A DNA stretch of 64,000 bases, from NCBI GenBank assembly GCA_050012855.1, contig JBEKGJ010000023.1, forward strand, positions 1 through 64,000, written 5' to 3'. This DNA comes from JAJXZJ01 sp050012855 (GTDB lineage Bacteria; Verrucomicrobiota; Verrucomicrobiia; Limisphaerales; J093). The notes below the pieces were generated by a model. The model searched no databases and was not told the DNA's origin. It saw nothing but the letters and a program-made list of their open reading frames with translations. The position numbers and the translations under genes were made by a program. The first letter of the stretch is position 1, and each line of letters opens with the position of its first letter. Shown in pieces: positions 18,156-27,642 of the stretch.

Positions 18156-19526
18156 GTGCAACCGGAAGCGCAAAACGATGGAGTCCGCCCCGCCGACGGA
18201 CCAAGCCTCGGCGTCAGTTGCCTTATCCACGGAATCACGGCCGCCCTGTTGCTGGCCGCCGGCTGGTTGCTGGGCGGCCGGCCGGAACTGGCCGTTCATT
18301 GGGGATGGGCGCGCACACCGCTGGTGGGCACGGCTGCGGTGCTGGCGTTGCTGCCGGTGTTGCATCGGCACCGGCGCTTCGCGCGGTTCAACGCGCAGCT
18401 TTGCCTGACGTTGGTGAGTGTGGTGGTGGTCATTGCCGCCGCCGAGGTTGGCTTCCGCCTGGCCAAATTCGACTTCCGCCGACAGGAGGCGTTCCTGCGG
18501 CGCATTCCCCCGTACTACCAAAAGCCGACCGTCCCCACCGGCGAGGTTTTCTTCCGCCGCCCCGGCCCGCGGGACTGGACCGGCCAGGTCATCCGAAGCG
18601 TAGTCCGGGCTCTCGGTCTGCCCACGGACACCTACCGCGATGAACCCGTCGTGACGGTCCATTACAATCGTTTCGGGTTTCGCAACGACGACAACTTGAA
18701 GGCCTGGGACATTGCCGTGGTGGGCGATTCCTTTACCGAACTCGGTTACCTGCCGGCGGAAGAGTTATTCACGACGATCCTCGGGCGGCGCCTGAACCGG
18801 CGCGTGCTGAACTTGGGCGTCGCCAGCACCGGCCCCTTCACCTATCTCAGCTACCTCCAGGATTACGGCCTCTGTCCGGAAGTGCGGGAGACGCTGGTGG
18901 TGTTTAACGAAGGTAACGACATGGAAGATCTCCGGCGGGAGCAGGCGGACGGGCAACGGTTCCAGAGGACCGGCCAACGTCCACGGCGCGAGGTTCACCC
19001 GCAGACCTCGCTGTTGCGCGCCGTGGGTGAGCTGTCGCGCCGCACCGCTCTGCCCGCCCCGCAACTGCCGGTGGACGCCTGGTTCCAATCCGCGCACGGA
19101 CGCATTGCCGTGACGCTACAGCCGCCACCGCGAAGCCGCGCCGATCAGCCGGCCGAGGCCCTGCAGGCGCTGGCGACATTCGCGGACCGGTATGTCGCGT
19201 TCGCCCGCCAGCACAACGTGCGTCCCTGGCTGGCCTACATGCCCTGCAAACAGCGCATCTGCCACGGACGGCTCGAGTTCAGCGCGGCGGCCGCGGACAA
19301 CATCAAGACCTGGCGGCCCAACGATCTGCCGGCGGTCGTCGCCGCCGAATGCGACCGCACCGGCATCGGGTTCATTGATCTGACCCCCGCGCTGCGGGAA
19401 GCCACCGACCGCACCGGGGAACTCCTGTTCAACACCATTTACGACACTCATTTGAACGCGGGCGGCTCCGCGGTCGTGGCTGAAGCGCTGGCTCGAGCGC
19501 TGGCCGCCGGCCCGCTGGCGCGTTGA
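18156..19526 (+). CDS. SGNH/GDSL-hydrolase-like membrane protein
   Basis: Three hydrophobic helices in the first 105 residues anchor a large extracytoplasmic domain with the SGNH hydrolase blocks: GDSFTEL (about 190, nucleophile Ser), VLNLGVASTGPF, NEGNDMEDL (about 251) and DTHLNAGG near 430, carrying the catalytic Asp and His. Proteins of this build modify exopolysaccharides by O-acetyl transfer or removal (AlgX/PF16822-like) or act as esterases. Substrate unknown. The start is a GTG with no clear ribosome-binding site, 52 bp after pheT. An alternative TTG/ATG in frame is not obvious. The neighbouring GT2 and YfhO-like genes fit a cell-surface carbohydrate role, which is inference. Confidence 0.75.
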   Translation: MQPEAQNDGVRPADGPSLGVSCLIHGITAALLLAAGWLLGGRPELAVHWGWARTPLVGTAAVLALLPVLHRHRRFARFNAQLCLTLVSVVVVIAAAEVGFRLAKFDFRRQEAFLRRIPPYYQKPTVPTGEVFFRRPGPRDWTGQVIRSVVRALGLPTDTYRDEPVVTVHYNRFGFRNDDNLKAWDIAVVGDSFTELGYLPAEELFTTILGRRLNRRVLNLGVASTGPFTYLSYLQDYGLCPEVRETLVVFNEGNDMEDLRREQADGQRFQRTGQRPRREVHPQTSLLRAVGELSRRTALPAPQLPVDAWFQSAHGRIAVTLQPPPRSRADQPAEALQALATFADRYVAFARQHNVRPWLAYMPCKQRICHGRLEFSAAAADNIKTWRPNDLPAVVAAECDRTGIGFIDLTPALREATDRTGELLFNTIYDTHLNAGGSAVVAEALARALAAGPLAR

Positions 19527-19593
19527 CCCTCGGCCGCCCCGGGCTCCGGGAACGGGCTTGGATTTCCCACGGCCCCTGGGCTAACCTGAGCGC

Positions 19594-20940
19594 ATGTTCG
19601 ATTCGCTGAGCGGCAAGCTGCAAAACGTCTTCCGCAACCTCCGCGGGCTCGGTCGCATTTCCGAGTCCAACGTCGCCGACGCCCTCCGCGACGTCCGGAT
19701 GGCGTTGTTGGATGCCGACGTGAACTTCAAGGTCGCCCGCGATTTCGTGGAGCGCGTCAAGACCAAGGCCATCGGCGAGCAGGTCATCCAAAGCATCCAG
19801 CCCGGTCAGCAGATCATCAAACTCATCCACGACGAGCTGGTCGAACTGCTTGGCTCGGAAAACACCGGCCTCGACCTGGGCGGTTCGCCCGCGTGCCTGC
19901 TGATGGTCGGCCTGCACGGCTCGGGCAAGACCACTTCCAGCGGCAAGCTCGCCCGCCTGCTCCAGAAACAAGGGCGGGCGCCGTTGCTCGTGGCCGCCGA
20001 CGTCTATCGGCCGGCGGCGATGGACCAGCTCGAAACGCTCGGACGCCAGCTCGATCTGCCGGTGTTCGTCCAACGCGGCGAAACCGACGTGTCGCGCATC
20101 GCGCGCGAAGCGCTCACGTTCGCCGCCGCGAACCAGCGCAACGTGCTGATCTTCGACACCGCCGGCCGGCTCCAGATTGACGAACCGCTGGTGCAGGAGC
20201 TCGTCCGCCTGCGCGATGTCGTCCAGCCGCGCGAAATCCTGCTCGTACTCGACGCCGCGACCGGCCAGGAGGCGGTGAATGTTGCCACGCATTTTGACCA
20301 GGCGCTCCATATCACCGGCGCCATCCTGACGAAGCTCGACGGCGATGCCCGCGGCGGCGCCGCCCTGAGCTTCCGGTCCGTGGTCGGCAAGCCGATCAAG
20401 TTCATGGGGGTCGGCGAGAAGCTCGAGGATTTCGAGCCGTTTCATCCCGAGCGCATGACCCAGCGGATTCTCGGCATGGGCGACGTCGTCAGCCTGGTCG
20501 AAAAGGCGGCCGAGGCGGTGGACGCGGATGAGGCGAAGCGGCTCGAGGAGAGGATGCGCAAGGGCCAGTTCACGTTGGACGATTTTCTCGTGCAGCTTCG
20601 CCAGATGCGGAGCATGGGCCCGCTGGAAAGCCTCGTGGGCATGTTGCCCGGGGGCGGCGACATGCTGAAAGGCGCCGACCTCAGCAAGAGCGAAAAGGAC
20701 TTCCGGCGGATGGAAGGGATGATCTGCGCGATGACGCCGCTGGAGCGCCGGAATCCGCAAATCCTGAATGCGCGCCGCCGGCTGCGCATCGCGGGCGGCA
20801 GCGGGGTGAAAGTGTCCGAGTTGAACAACCTGCTCCAGCGCTTTGGCCAGATGCAGCAGATGATGAAGAAAATGGGCAAATTCCAGAAAATGCTTGGCCG
20901 GATGGGCGGCGCCCCGCCGCCGGGATTGTTCCGCCGGTGA
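19594..20940 (+). CDS. ffh: Signal recognition particle protein Ffh
   Basis: GTPase that binds 4.5S RNA and signal peptides and delivers ribosomes to FtsY. N domain about 1-85 (LSGKLQNVFRNLRGLGRI); G domain with G1 GLHGSGKTTSSGKLA (about 106-120), ADVYRPAAMDQL, DTAGRLQID and TKLDGDARGG; methionine-rich M domain from about 300 ending MQQMMKKMGKFQKMLGRMGG. The length of 448 residues is typical. The start ATG is well placed; a non-coding gap of 67 bp separates it from the SGNH gene. Confidence 0.98.
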   Translation: MFDSLSGKLQNVFRNLRGLGRISESNVADALRDVRMALLDADVNFKVARDFVERVKTKAIGEQVIQSIQPGQQIIKLIHDELVELLGSENTGLDLGGSPACLLMVGLHGSGKTTSSGKLARLLQKQGRAPLLVAADVYRPAAMDQLETLGRQLDLPVFVQRGETDVSRIAREALTFAAANQRNVLIFDTAGRLQIDEPLVQELVRLRDVVQPREILLVLDAATGQEAVNVATHFDQALHITGAILTKLDGDARGGAALSFRSVVGKPIKFMGVGEKLEDFEPFHPERMTQRILGMGDVVSLVEKAAEAVDADEAKRLEERMRKGQFTLDDFLVQLRQMRSMGPLESLVGMLPGGGDMLKGADLSKSEKDFRRMEGMICAMTPLERRNPQILNARRRLRIAGGSGVKVSELNNLLQRFGQMQQMMKKMGKFQKMLGRMGGAPPPGLFRR

Positions 20941-21056
20941 GAGTGTGTCATCGCCGGGCGCACCATGACGAATTCTCCGATTTCGATCTCTCTGTCGGTT
21001 AGGTGGCCGCCCGCTGTGCTGGCGGCGGGCCTGGCGCTGGATTAAGTGCCGTTATT

Positions 21057-21776
21057 GTGGAATCGAATCTGGCCATCATCGTCCCGGTGTTCAACGAGCA
21101 GGACAACGTGCTGCCCATGCTGCGCGAAGTGGCGGCGGCGCTGGCGAACGAAACCCGCCCGTGGGAACTCGTGTTCGTGGACGACGGCAGCACCGATGCC
21201 ACGTGGGCACGCATCGCCGAGGCGCGGCGCCAGGATCCGCGTGTCCGCGGCCTGCGCCATCTGCGCAATGCCGGCCAAAGCGCCGCAATCTGGACCGGCA
21301 TCCAACACACCGCCACCCCGCTGCTGGCCACGCTCGACGGCGATTTGCAGAACGATCCTGCGGAACTGCCCCGCCTGCTGGCGTTGCTGAGCGAGGTGGA
21401 CTTCGTGGGCGGTGACCGCACGGCCAACCGCCGGGATTCGTGGCTGCGCCGGGTTTCCTCCGTGGTCGCGCGCGCGGCGCGCCGCACCGCGCTGGGCTGC
21501 GATTTTCGCGACACGGGCTGCGCGTTGCGGGTGTTCCGGCGCGCGGCGCTCGCCGGCCTTCCGGGCTTCAACGGGCTCCACCGGTTCCTGCCGATCCTTG
21601 TCGCCGGTGGCGGTTTTCGAACCAAGGAAGTTCCCGTAAACCACCGGCCGCGGGTTGCCGGGGTTTCGAAATATGGGATCTGGAACCGGGTCTGGCGCGG
21701 GATCTATGATCTGGTCGGCGTCGCGTGGTTTCAGCGCCGGCGTTTGAAGGCCGTAGCCGTCGAGGAGTTGACGTGA
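21057..21776 (+). CDS. Family 2 glycosyltransferase (dolichol-phosphate-mannose-synthase-like)
   Basis: A GT-A fold enzyme, expected to transfer a sugar from a nucleotide donor to a polyprenyl-phosphate on the cytoplasmic face. NLAIIVPVFNEQDNVLPML starts the fold, followed by FVDDGSTD (nucleotide-binding Asp pair), TLDGDLQNDP (metal-binding DxD equivalent) and FRDTGCALRVFRR. The C-terminal KYGIWNRVWRGIYDLVGVAWF is typical of the DPM1/ArnC group, but no transmembrane domain is attached. A GTG before ESNLAIIV is chosen as start; another GTG 54 bases upstream is possible. Its stop overlaps the start of the next gene in GTGA, so the two are coupled. Confidence 0.85.
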   Translation: MESNLAIIVPVFNEQDNVLPMLREVAAALANETRPWELVFVDDGSTDATWARIAEARRQDPRVRGLRHLRNAGQSAAIWTGIQHTATPLLATLDGDLQNDPAELPRLLALLSEVDFVGGDRTANRRDSWLRRVSSVVARAARRTALGCDFRDTGCALRVFRRAALAGLPGFNGLHRFLPILVAGGGFRTKEVPVNHRPRVAGVSKYGIWNRVWRGIYDLVGVAWFQRRRLKAVAVEELT

Positions 21777-22276
21777 ACACCGGGGGCACTCCGCCTGCGG
21801 GCTCCAAGCCGGAACGCTACGAACAGTTTTTCCGGCGCCTGGACGCGCTCTGCACTGGGGAGCAGGATGCGATCGCCATCATGGCCACCGTCGCCAGCGA
21901 ACTGTTCCACGCCTTCGAGGATTTCGACTGGGTGGGGTTTTACCGCAATGTTGGCGGTGAACTGCTCAAGATCGGCCCTTACCAGGGCGGACACGGTTGC
22001 CTCACGATTCCCTTCGCGCGCGGGGTCTGCGGCAAATGTGCGCGCGAACGCCGCCTCCAGAATGTGCCGGATGTGCGGGTGATTCCCCACCATATCGCCT
22101 GTTCTTCCTCCACGATCTCGGAAATCGTCGTCCCCATTTTTGACTCCGCTGGCGCGCTGCTCGCGGTGTTGGATGTGGACTCCGACCAGCCCGCCGCGTT
22201 CGACGAAACCGATGAAACCAACCTCACATTGATCAACCGCTATTTCGCGCAGGTGGAAGCGGGCGCGAGCCGATGA
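21773..22276 (+). CDS. msrC: Free methionine-(R)-sulfoxide reductase (GAF-domain MsrC/YebR type)
   Basis: Reduces free L-methionine-(R)-sulfoxide with thioredoxin, an antioxidant repair step. The whole protein is one GAF domain. FDWVGFYR, LKIGPYQG, GHGCLTIPFARGVCG and HHIACSSSTISEIVVPIFD match the fRMsr family, and the three functional cysteines (in GHGC, GVCG and IAC) are all present. The GTG overlapping the glycosyltransferase stop gives 167 residues, essentially the E. coli YebR length; longer readings would enter the upstream gene. An unusual feature is an extra Cys in GKCAR just after the second cysteine. Its coupling to a glycosyltransferase is probably positional rather than functional. 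Confidence 0.88.
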   Translation: MNTGGTPPAGSKPERYEQFFRRLDALCTGEQDAIAIMATVASELFHAFEDFDWVGFYRNVGGELLKIGPYQGGHGCLTIPFARGVCGKCARERRLQNVPDVRVIPHHIACSSSTISEIVVPIFDSAGALLAVLDVDSDQPAAFDETDETNLTLINRYFAQVEAGASR

Positions 22277-22351
22277 GCGGGATGTGGCACGCGGCATGGA
22301 AGCCCGGGCGCGACGGCGCATCGCCCGCCTCGCAGCCAAACCGTCACCAGG

Positions 22352-24604
22352 ATGAATCGTGAGCCCAGTTGCGACCGGCTGAGTCCGGTCCGCTTTGCCG
22401 CTCTCTTGGCGGTCCTACTGGCCGTCATGTTCCCCGGGGTGCTGCTGGGATCGCGTTCGTTTTTCCATCGGGACTTTGGGGTGCTCGCCTATCCCACGGT
22501 GTTTTATCACCGCGCAGCCGTTTGGCGCGGGGAATGGCCGTTGTGGAATCCGCTGAGTCACTGCGGCGTCCCGTTTCTCGCCCAATGGGGGACGATGGTG
22601 CTCTATCCCGGAGCGTTGATCTACCTGCTGCTGCCGTTGCCCTGGTCGCTGGATCTTTTTTGCCTGGCGCATCTCTGGCTGGCGGGGTTCGGCATGTACT
22701 GGCTGGCGCGTCACTGGACCGCTCACGGAACCGGCGCCGCGCTGGCGGGAATCGCCTTCGTCTTCAACGGCGTCACGCAGTCGTGCCTGCTCTGGCCGAA
22801 TTACATCGCGGCGCTGGGTTGGATGCCGTGGGTCGTGCTGGCTGGCGAGCAGGCGGCACGCCGCGGAGGAAGGGCGATTGCGGTCGCGGCCATCGTCAGC
22901 GCCATGCAACTGCTCACCGGTGCGCCGGAGCTGATCGCCATGACCTGGTTGGCGCTGGCGGTGATGACCCTTGGCCGGCGTGGTGACGGCGGGTGGCGAA
23001 ACCACCTGCGTGGTCCGGCGCGTTTGGGAGGTGTCGCAGCATTGACCCTGGGGCTCGGCGCGGCGCAATTGCTGCCGTTCCTCGATTTGTTGGCGCGTTC
23101 GCAACGCAGCAGCGGGTTCGGCGTTGCGAAGTGGGCGCTGCCGCCATGGGGGGCCGTGAACTTTCTCCTTCCGTTATTCCACTGCTATCGCAACCCCCAA
23201 GGGCTTTTCTTCCAGCCCGGACAGGAGTTCTTCTCGTCGGTTTATCTGGGCGGGCCGCTGCTGGCGCTGGCGGCGCTTGGCTTCATCGGACCGCGCCCCA
23301 GGCGGATTGCCCTGCTCGCGCTGCTGGCATTCACCGGACTCGTGCTGTCGCTGGGCGACGTCAGCCCGTTGCATCGGGCATTGCCGTTCCTGCAATGGAC
23401 GCGCTATCCGGTCAAATGGGTTTTGCTGATCGCGTTTGTGGTCCCGCTGCTGGGGGCGTTTGGCTTGAAAAAGCTCGCATCAGCCAGCCTAAGTGTTCCG
23501 GCGCGAACAGCTCGTGCTGCCGGCTGGGTCCTTGGCAGCCTGTTAGGCCTTATGGTGCTGGCGGCCTGGTTCGATGCACGGCACGCGCCCGCATTCGGCG
23601 AAATGCACGCGGCCACCCTCAACGTCATGGTTCGGGCGCTTTTCTTGCTTGCAGCCGCCGGGGCGCTGGGCCTGGGCATTCTCTCATCCCTTGCCGGAAT
23701 GAGGCGGTTGGGCTTTGCCGCGGTTCTGGCCTGCATCTGGCTCGATTATGCCGTCCACACGCCGCACCAGAACCCAACGCTGCCCGCGCAGTGGCTGCAA
23801 CCCGGCCTTGGGTTGACGGCCTCCGCGCTGCGTCCCGAAGCCGGCCGGGTGTTCATCACGCCGGCGGCCGAGGCAGCGTTGCTGCACAGCACCGTGGCCG
23901 ATCTGGAAGCGGACTATGTCGGCAAACGGCTGGCCGAATGGTCGAACCTCAACCTGCTCGACGGCGTGGCCAAGGTCAATGGCGCCGCAACGCTGCGGCT
24001 GGCGGAGGAGGACGCGCTCGAACGCCGGCTCTATCTGGCGAACCCGGTCGTCGCCACGGGTGTGCTGGATCTGCTGGGGGTGGCATTCCAAAGCGCGCCC
24101 GACAACGCCACGGCCTGGGTGCCGCGCACCAACGCGCCGCCCCTCGTCACGGCCGGCCAGTCGCCGCAGTTCGTCCCGGCGGAGGCCATGTTGGACCAAC
24201 TCCTGCAACCGGCCTTCGATCCGCGCTGGCAGGTGCTGTTGAGCGAGTCGGCCCGCACCCGCCTGCCCGACACCCGCCCGGGACCCGCCGTCGTTTCCAA
24301 TGTCACCACCGGCGCCAACCGCATGGAATTCCAGGTGGAAACGGATCGCCCGGCCCTGGTGGTCATCGCGCAGACCTTCCACCCGAACTGGCAAGCCCGG
24401 GTCAATGGAACCGCGGTGCGGATTGAACGCACGGATTATGCCTTGCAGGCGATCGTTGTCCCGGCCGGACGAAACACAATCACACTGGTTTACCGCGACC
24501 GGGCATTTCTGTCCGGTCTGGCGCTCTCGGCGGCCACGCTGCTGCTAGCCGCGGCGCTGGTCTGGCGGGCGCCGAAAAGAGCGGCGCCCAAGGTCGGCGG
24601 CTAG
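22352..24604 (+). CDS. YfhO-like polytopic membrane protein
   Basis: A 750-residue integral membrane protein with about ten to twelve hydrophobic helices in the first 470 residues and one or two at the C terminus, around a periplasmic domain. The opening (MFPGVLLGSRSFFHRDFG, NPLSHCGVPFLAQWGT, YPGALIYLLLP) and the late segment (RPALVVIAQTFHPNWQARVNG) are hallmarks of the bacterial YfhO family (PF09586), GT-C-like proteins linked to glycosylation of envelope polymers such as lipoteichoic acid in Firmicutes. The actual acceptor here is unknown. Its stop shares the palindrome CTAG with the stop of the convergent Tat-protein gene. Confidence 0.82.
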   Translation: MNREPSCDRLSPVRFAALLAVLLAVMFPGVLLGSRSFFHRDFGVLAYPTVFYHRAAVWRGEWPLWNPLSHCGVPFLAQWGTMVLYPGALIYLLLPLPWSLDLFCLAHLWLAGFGMYWLARHWTAHGTGAALAGIAFVFNGVTQSCLLWPNYIAALGWMPWVVLAGEQAARRGGRAIAVAAIVSAMQLLTGAPELIAMTWLALAVMTLGRRGDGGWRNHLRGPARLGGVAALTLGLGAAQLLPFLDLLARSQRSSGFGVAKWALPPWGAVNFLLPLFHCYRNPQGLFFQPGQEFFSSVYLGGPLLALAALGFIGPRPRRIALLALLAFTGLVLSLGDVSPLHRALPFLQWTRYPVKWVLLIAFVVPLLGAFGLKKLASASLSVPARTARAAGWVLGSLLGLMVLAAWFDARHAPAFGEMHAATLNVMVRALFLLAAAGALGLGILSSLAGMRRLGFAAVLACIWLDYAVHTPHQNPTLPAQWLQPGLGLTASALRPEAGRVFITPAAEAALLHSTVADLEADYVGKRLAEWSNLNLLDGVAKVNGAATLRLAEEDALERRLYLANPVVATGVLDLLGVAFQSAPDNATAWVPRTNAPPLVTAGQSPQFVPAEAMLDQLLQPAFDPRWQVLLSESARTRLPDTRPGPAVVSNVTTGANRMEFQVETDRPALVVIAQTFHPNWQARVNGTAVRIERTDYALQAIVVPAGRNTITLVYRDRAFLSGLALSAATLLLAAALVWRAPKRAAPKVGG

Positions 24605-25554
24605 GCCAGCCAGGCGCGTTGTCGGTTTTGAATTTCCGACGCGGTCAGGAGTTTCCGGACCAGCGCGGCGTCCGCCTCGACCTGGAAATCGAACATGCCC
24701 ACGCAGATGAAGTCCGCGCCGTTGGCGAACGCAAATTGGAAGCCCGACTCGGGCGCGATCGCGCCGGCCGCGAGCGTCTTGAACGCGACCCACGGCTTCT
24801 CGACCTCCGACATGAAAGCGATTGTTTTCTCCGGGTCAACGTCCCAGTAATTGTCCGTGGGATTGTCCACGACGTCCTGCGTCTGGTCGGGGCGGCGCGT
24901 GGACCAGTAATTCCGGTGGTGGAGCGTCTTGACGTAAAACTCAGCGCCGAACTTGCCCTGCTCGGCCGCCTTGATGACTTCGAGTTTGTGGGCGCCGATG
25001 CCCGCGGGCACGCGCAGGGTCTTGATGAAATCCACGCACTGGCCCAGCAGCTCCACGCGGCCGGCCTTCAACCACTGGTCGCCGATCACGCCTTGCACGT
25101 ACACCGCGGCCGCGCCGAAATCAATGGAACGCTTGATGTCCGTTTTCCAGTCGTCGAGGCCGGGGTGGCCCTCGGCGATCCACTGGATTTTGCCGCCGAC
25201 CTTCCAATGCTTGGCGAAGATCTCCATGCATTTCTTCGCCGGGTCGGCGATGATGGTGTTGACGCCCTGCTGCTCGAGCAGGGCGAGGGTTTCGAGCACC
25301 TTCGCCTCGGTGTTGTAGGCGCGCATCAGCGACGGCACATAGCGGAGATCACGCGAATGGGCCCAGCCGCTGATCAAGTTGCCGCCGGAGATGAGCCGGC
25401 TGACGGTCAGCTTGCCGATCTTGCCGGTGGGCATGACCGGGCGGGCGGCCGGCGGGACGGGCGGGGCATCGGCGGCGCGGGTGATCACACCGGCGGCCGC
25501 GCCGGCGAGCACGGAGGTTTCGAGGAAACGGCGACGATTGAGAACGGGTTTCAT
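24601..25554 (-). CDS. Tat-exported TIM-barrel protein, possible aldo/keto-reductase-like, function unknown
   Basis: A twin-arginine signal, NRRRFLETSVLAGAAAG, opens the protein. The mature part resembles a TIM barrel: TVSRLISGGNLISGWAHSRDL, VLETLALLEQQGVNTIIAD, WIAEGHPG, AAVYVQGVIGDQW, GIGAHKLEVIKAAEQG, WVAFKTLAAGAIAP. The family recurs in Planctomycetes and Verrucomicrobia with generic oxidoreductase labels. A nucleotide-binding aldo/keto-reductase signature is not clear, so a cofactor-free enzyme acting on sugars is equally possible. Folded export by Tat would fit a cofactor. Monocistronic. Confidence 0.65.
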   Translation of the reverse strand: MKPVLNRRRFLETSVLAGAAAGVITRAADAPPVPPAARPVMPTGKIGKLTVSRLISGGNLISGWAHSRDLRYVPSLMRAYNTEAKVLETLALLEQQGVNTIIADPAKKCMEIFAKHWKVGGKIQWIAEGHPGLDDWKTDIKRSIDFGAAAVYVQGVIGDQWLKAGRVELLGQCVDFIKTLRVPAGIGAHKLEVIKAAEQGKFGAEFYVKTLHHRNYWSTRRPDQTQDVVDNPTDNYWDVDPEKTIAFMSEVEKPWVAFKTLAAGAIAPESGFQFAFANGADFICVGMFDFQVEADAALVRKLLTASEIQNRQRAWLA

Positions 25555-25890
25555 GGCGCGTCGTCATCGAATCGCCTTTGCCGGGGAGCGTCAAGAAGGA
25601 AGCCCGACCACCAGAGAACTGCGAAGGTCGAGGTGCGAGGGTCGAATTCGTGTGAGTTGGAATTTGTGTCTCGGCTCGCGAGAACGCTCGCCCCACCGGC
25701 CCAACCAAATTTGGACCTTCCATTGCCAGGGATGGACAGGCGGGGAACAAAACGACAACCTCACCACGGAGCCGCGACGAACGCTCCATGTGGTCGAGGC
25801 GGGCAAAGCTGGTCACGTTCTCAATGGGCGAGTTTGGCGGTGGCACCGGCGACGGCCGTCGTTACGCAAGTCAGGAAATTGAATTGGCAC
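25555..25890. other. Intergenic region between divergent Tat-protein and GH16 genes
   Basis: 336 bp in which I find no gene, tRNA, repeat or clear hairpin. It must hold the divergent promoters. The composition is slightly AT-richer than the flanking genes. Confidence 0.5.
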
Positions 25891-27642
25891 ATGAACATAC
25901 GCCAGAAAGCAAACATGGGTTGGTTGTCCATCCTGCTGGCCTGTCGGATTGCGCCCGTTGCGGGAGCGGCGCCGGTGATGGTGCAGGATTTCGAGAATGT
26001 TGCTTCGCCCCCCACCGTGTGGGTGGTCAACATCCCCAACGAGAATGCTTCCGTCCAGCTTTCGACCGATCAACCGCACGACGGCAAGCAGTGTCTGAAG
26101 TTACATTACCACTTCGTCCGCACCGGGAATTTCCAATACCTTGGGGTCCCGAACCCGGTTAGGATTTCAGCGCCGGTCCACCAACTGCGTTTCTGGCTCA
26201 GGGGGGACAACTCGAAGTGTTCCTATGGGGTACAGGTGAGCGATGCCAGTGGCGAAACGCACCAGTACAGCAAGAATACGGGGCAAGGCGGGATCATCGC
26301 TTTTACCGGCTGGAAGGAAATCGTCATTGACCTCGACTCCGGCCATGAGACGTGGGGAGGAGACAGGAACGGCAAGATAGACTACCCGATCACCGCCATC
26401 ACCTTCACCGTCGGCCAGCCTAAGGATGGAGAGAAATTATTGCCCATCGAGAGCGATTTGTCCTTTGATACCCTCAGCGTCGACTCCGAAAAAAGCGCTG
26501 ACGAAACCCTCGGCGGCCAGGTGTCCGTGGTGTCGCCGGACTATGGCTCCGACGCACAAGGGGACACCGCCGTCACCCTCGCGGCGCCCGGCTTCAAGCG
26601 CCTGACCGTGAAGTGCTGGCAGCAAGGCGGTGTCTTTGGTTCCGATTCCACCGTGGCCACCGTCGTCCTCGATGCGCAAGGCAAGGGCGCGTTCGTTTTT
26701 CCAGCCGATGCCTACCCGCATGGCCCGATCACCGTGAGAATCGGCGGCGAGAACGGCGCCCTCAAAGACAATTGCTATCTGCAACTCTACAACAAGGGCG
26801 GCGTTTCCTGGCACGAAGGAATGCCCCAGGATCCACCGCCGGCGGCGAAAGGCATGTCGCTGGTTTTTGCCGACGATTTCAAGGGACCGCTCTCCATCTC
26901 CAGCACGAATTCCCAGGCCACCTATTACGACCACAAGCCGCCGGGCGGCTGGCAGGACTTCAGCGTGCATACCTTCGCCGGCCACGAGTCCCCGAAGAAT
27001 CCGTTCTCGCAGGTCGGCTCTTACCTGCGCATCCGGGCCAGCGACAAGCTGCACAGTGCGGGGCTGATCTCCTCCATGAAGAACGACGCCAGCGGCATCA
27101 CGGCCAAGGCTCCTTGCTACTTTGAATGCCGGTTTATCGGACCGAATGCGATCGGAACGTGGCCGGCCTTCTGGCTCCTGACGGATTACATGACCGACCA
27201 GGTCAAGGGCGTCAAGGTCCCCTGCGATGAACTGGACATCATCGAAGCCTATGGCGGGGAAGGCCCCCGCGCACCCAACGCGTTCGGCACCTACATGATC
27301 ACCCCGCACTGCTGGGACCAGGGTGAAGGTGGCCGCGCGCTCGAGAAGCAGGCCTACGACGGCCTGCACAATCCGATTCGCATGAGCAAGTTCGGCATCC
27401 CCTCGGCCTGGTTTGAGACGTTCCACACCTACGGCTGCAAGATCACGGGGACGGCCACGATCTACTACTGCGACGACCTCGAGGTGGGCCGGCATGCGAC
27501 GCTTCCCCTTTCCAAACGGCAGCCGCTTTTCTTTTTGGTCAATCTAGCCACCGGTGGTGGTTGGCCCGTCGATCTGTCGCGGTATAACGGTTTGGCCGAC
27601 ATGTACGTGGATTACGTCCGGGTGTATCAAGGCAAAGATTGA
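25891..27642 (+). CDS. Modular secreted GH16 endo-beta-glucanase/galactanase-like enzyme
   Basis: Sec signal (cleaved near VAGA), then a carbohydrate-binding-like jelly roll (about 28-190: MVQDFENVASPPTVWVVN, LRFWLRGDNSKCSYGVQV), an Ig-like module (about 200-290: VSVVSPDYGSDAQGDTAVTLAAPG) and a C-terminal GH16 domain (about 310-583). The catalytic motif ELDIIE puts the nucleophile at residue 447 and the acid/base at 452, with the one-residue beta-bulge typical of many laminarinases and related enzymes. TWPAFWLLTD and VDYVRVYQG are further GH16 signatures. It should cleave internal beta-1,3/1,4-glucan or galactan bonds. The upstream open frame is a non-coding extension; the ATG before NIRQKANMG starts the signal. 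Confidence 0.9.
   Translation: MNIRQKANMGWLSILLACRIAPVAGAAPVMVQDFENVASPPTVWVVNIPNENASVQLSTDQPHDGKQCLKLHYHFVRTGNFQYLGVPNPVRISAPVHQLRFWLRGDNSKCSYGVQVSDASGETHQYSKNTGQGGIIAFTGWKEIVIDLDSGHETWGGDRNGKIDYPITAITFTVGQPKDGEKLLPIESDLSFDTLSVDSEKSADETLGGQVSVVSPDYGSDAQGDTAVTLAAPGFKRLTVKCWQQGGVFGSDSTVATVVLDAQGKGAFVFPADAYPHGPITVRIGGENGALKDNCYLQLYNKGGVSWHEGMPQDPPPAAKGMSLVFADDFKGPLSISSTNSQATYYDHKPPGGWQDFSVHTFAGHESPKNPFSQVGSYLRIRASDKLHSAGLISSMKNDASGITAKAPCYFECRFIGPNAIGTWPAFWLLTDYMTDQVKGVKVPCDELDIIEAYGGEGPRAPNAFGTYMITPHCWDQGEGGRALEKQAYDGLHNPIRMSKFGIPSAWFETFHTYGCKITGTATIYYCDDLEVGRHATLPLSKRQPLFFLVNLATGGGWPVDLSRYNGLADMYVDYVRVYQGKD

Noticed and set aside
16227..18662. 811-codon minus-strand open frame opposite pheT
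   Set aside because: Antisense to an unambiguous pheT; composition typical of shadow frames.
24619..25890. 420-residue extension of the modular GH16 protein
   Set aside because: Reads antisense to the Tat protein; the signal peptide begins at 25891.
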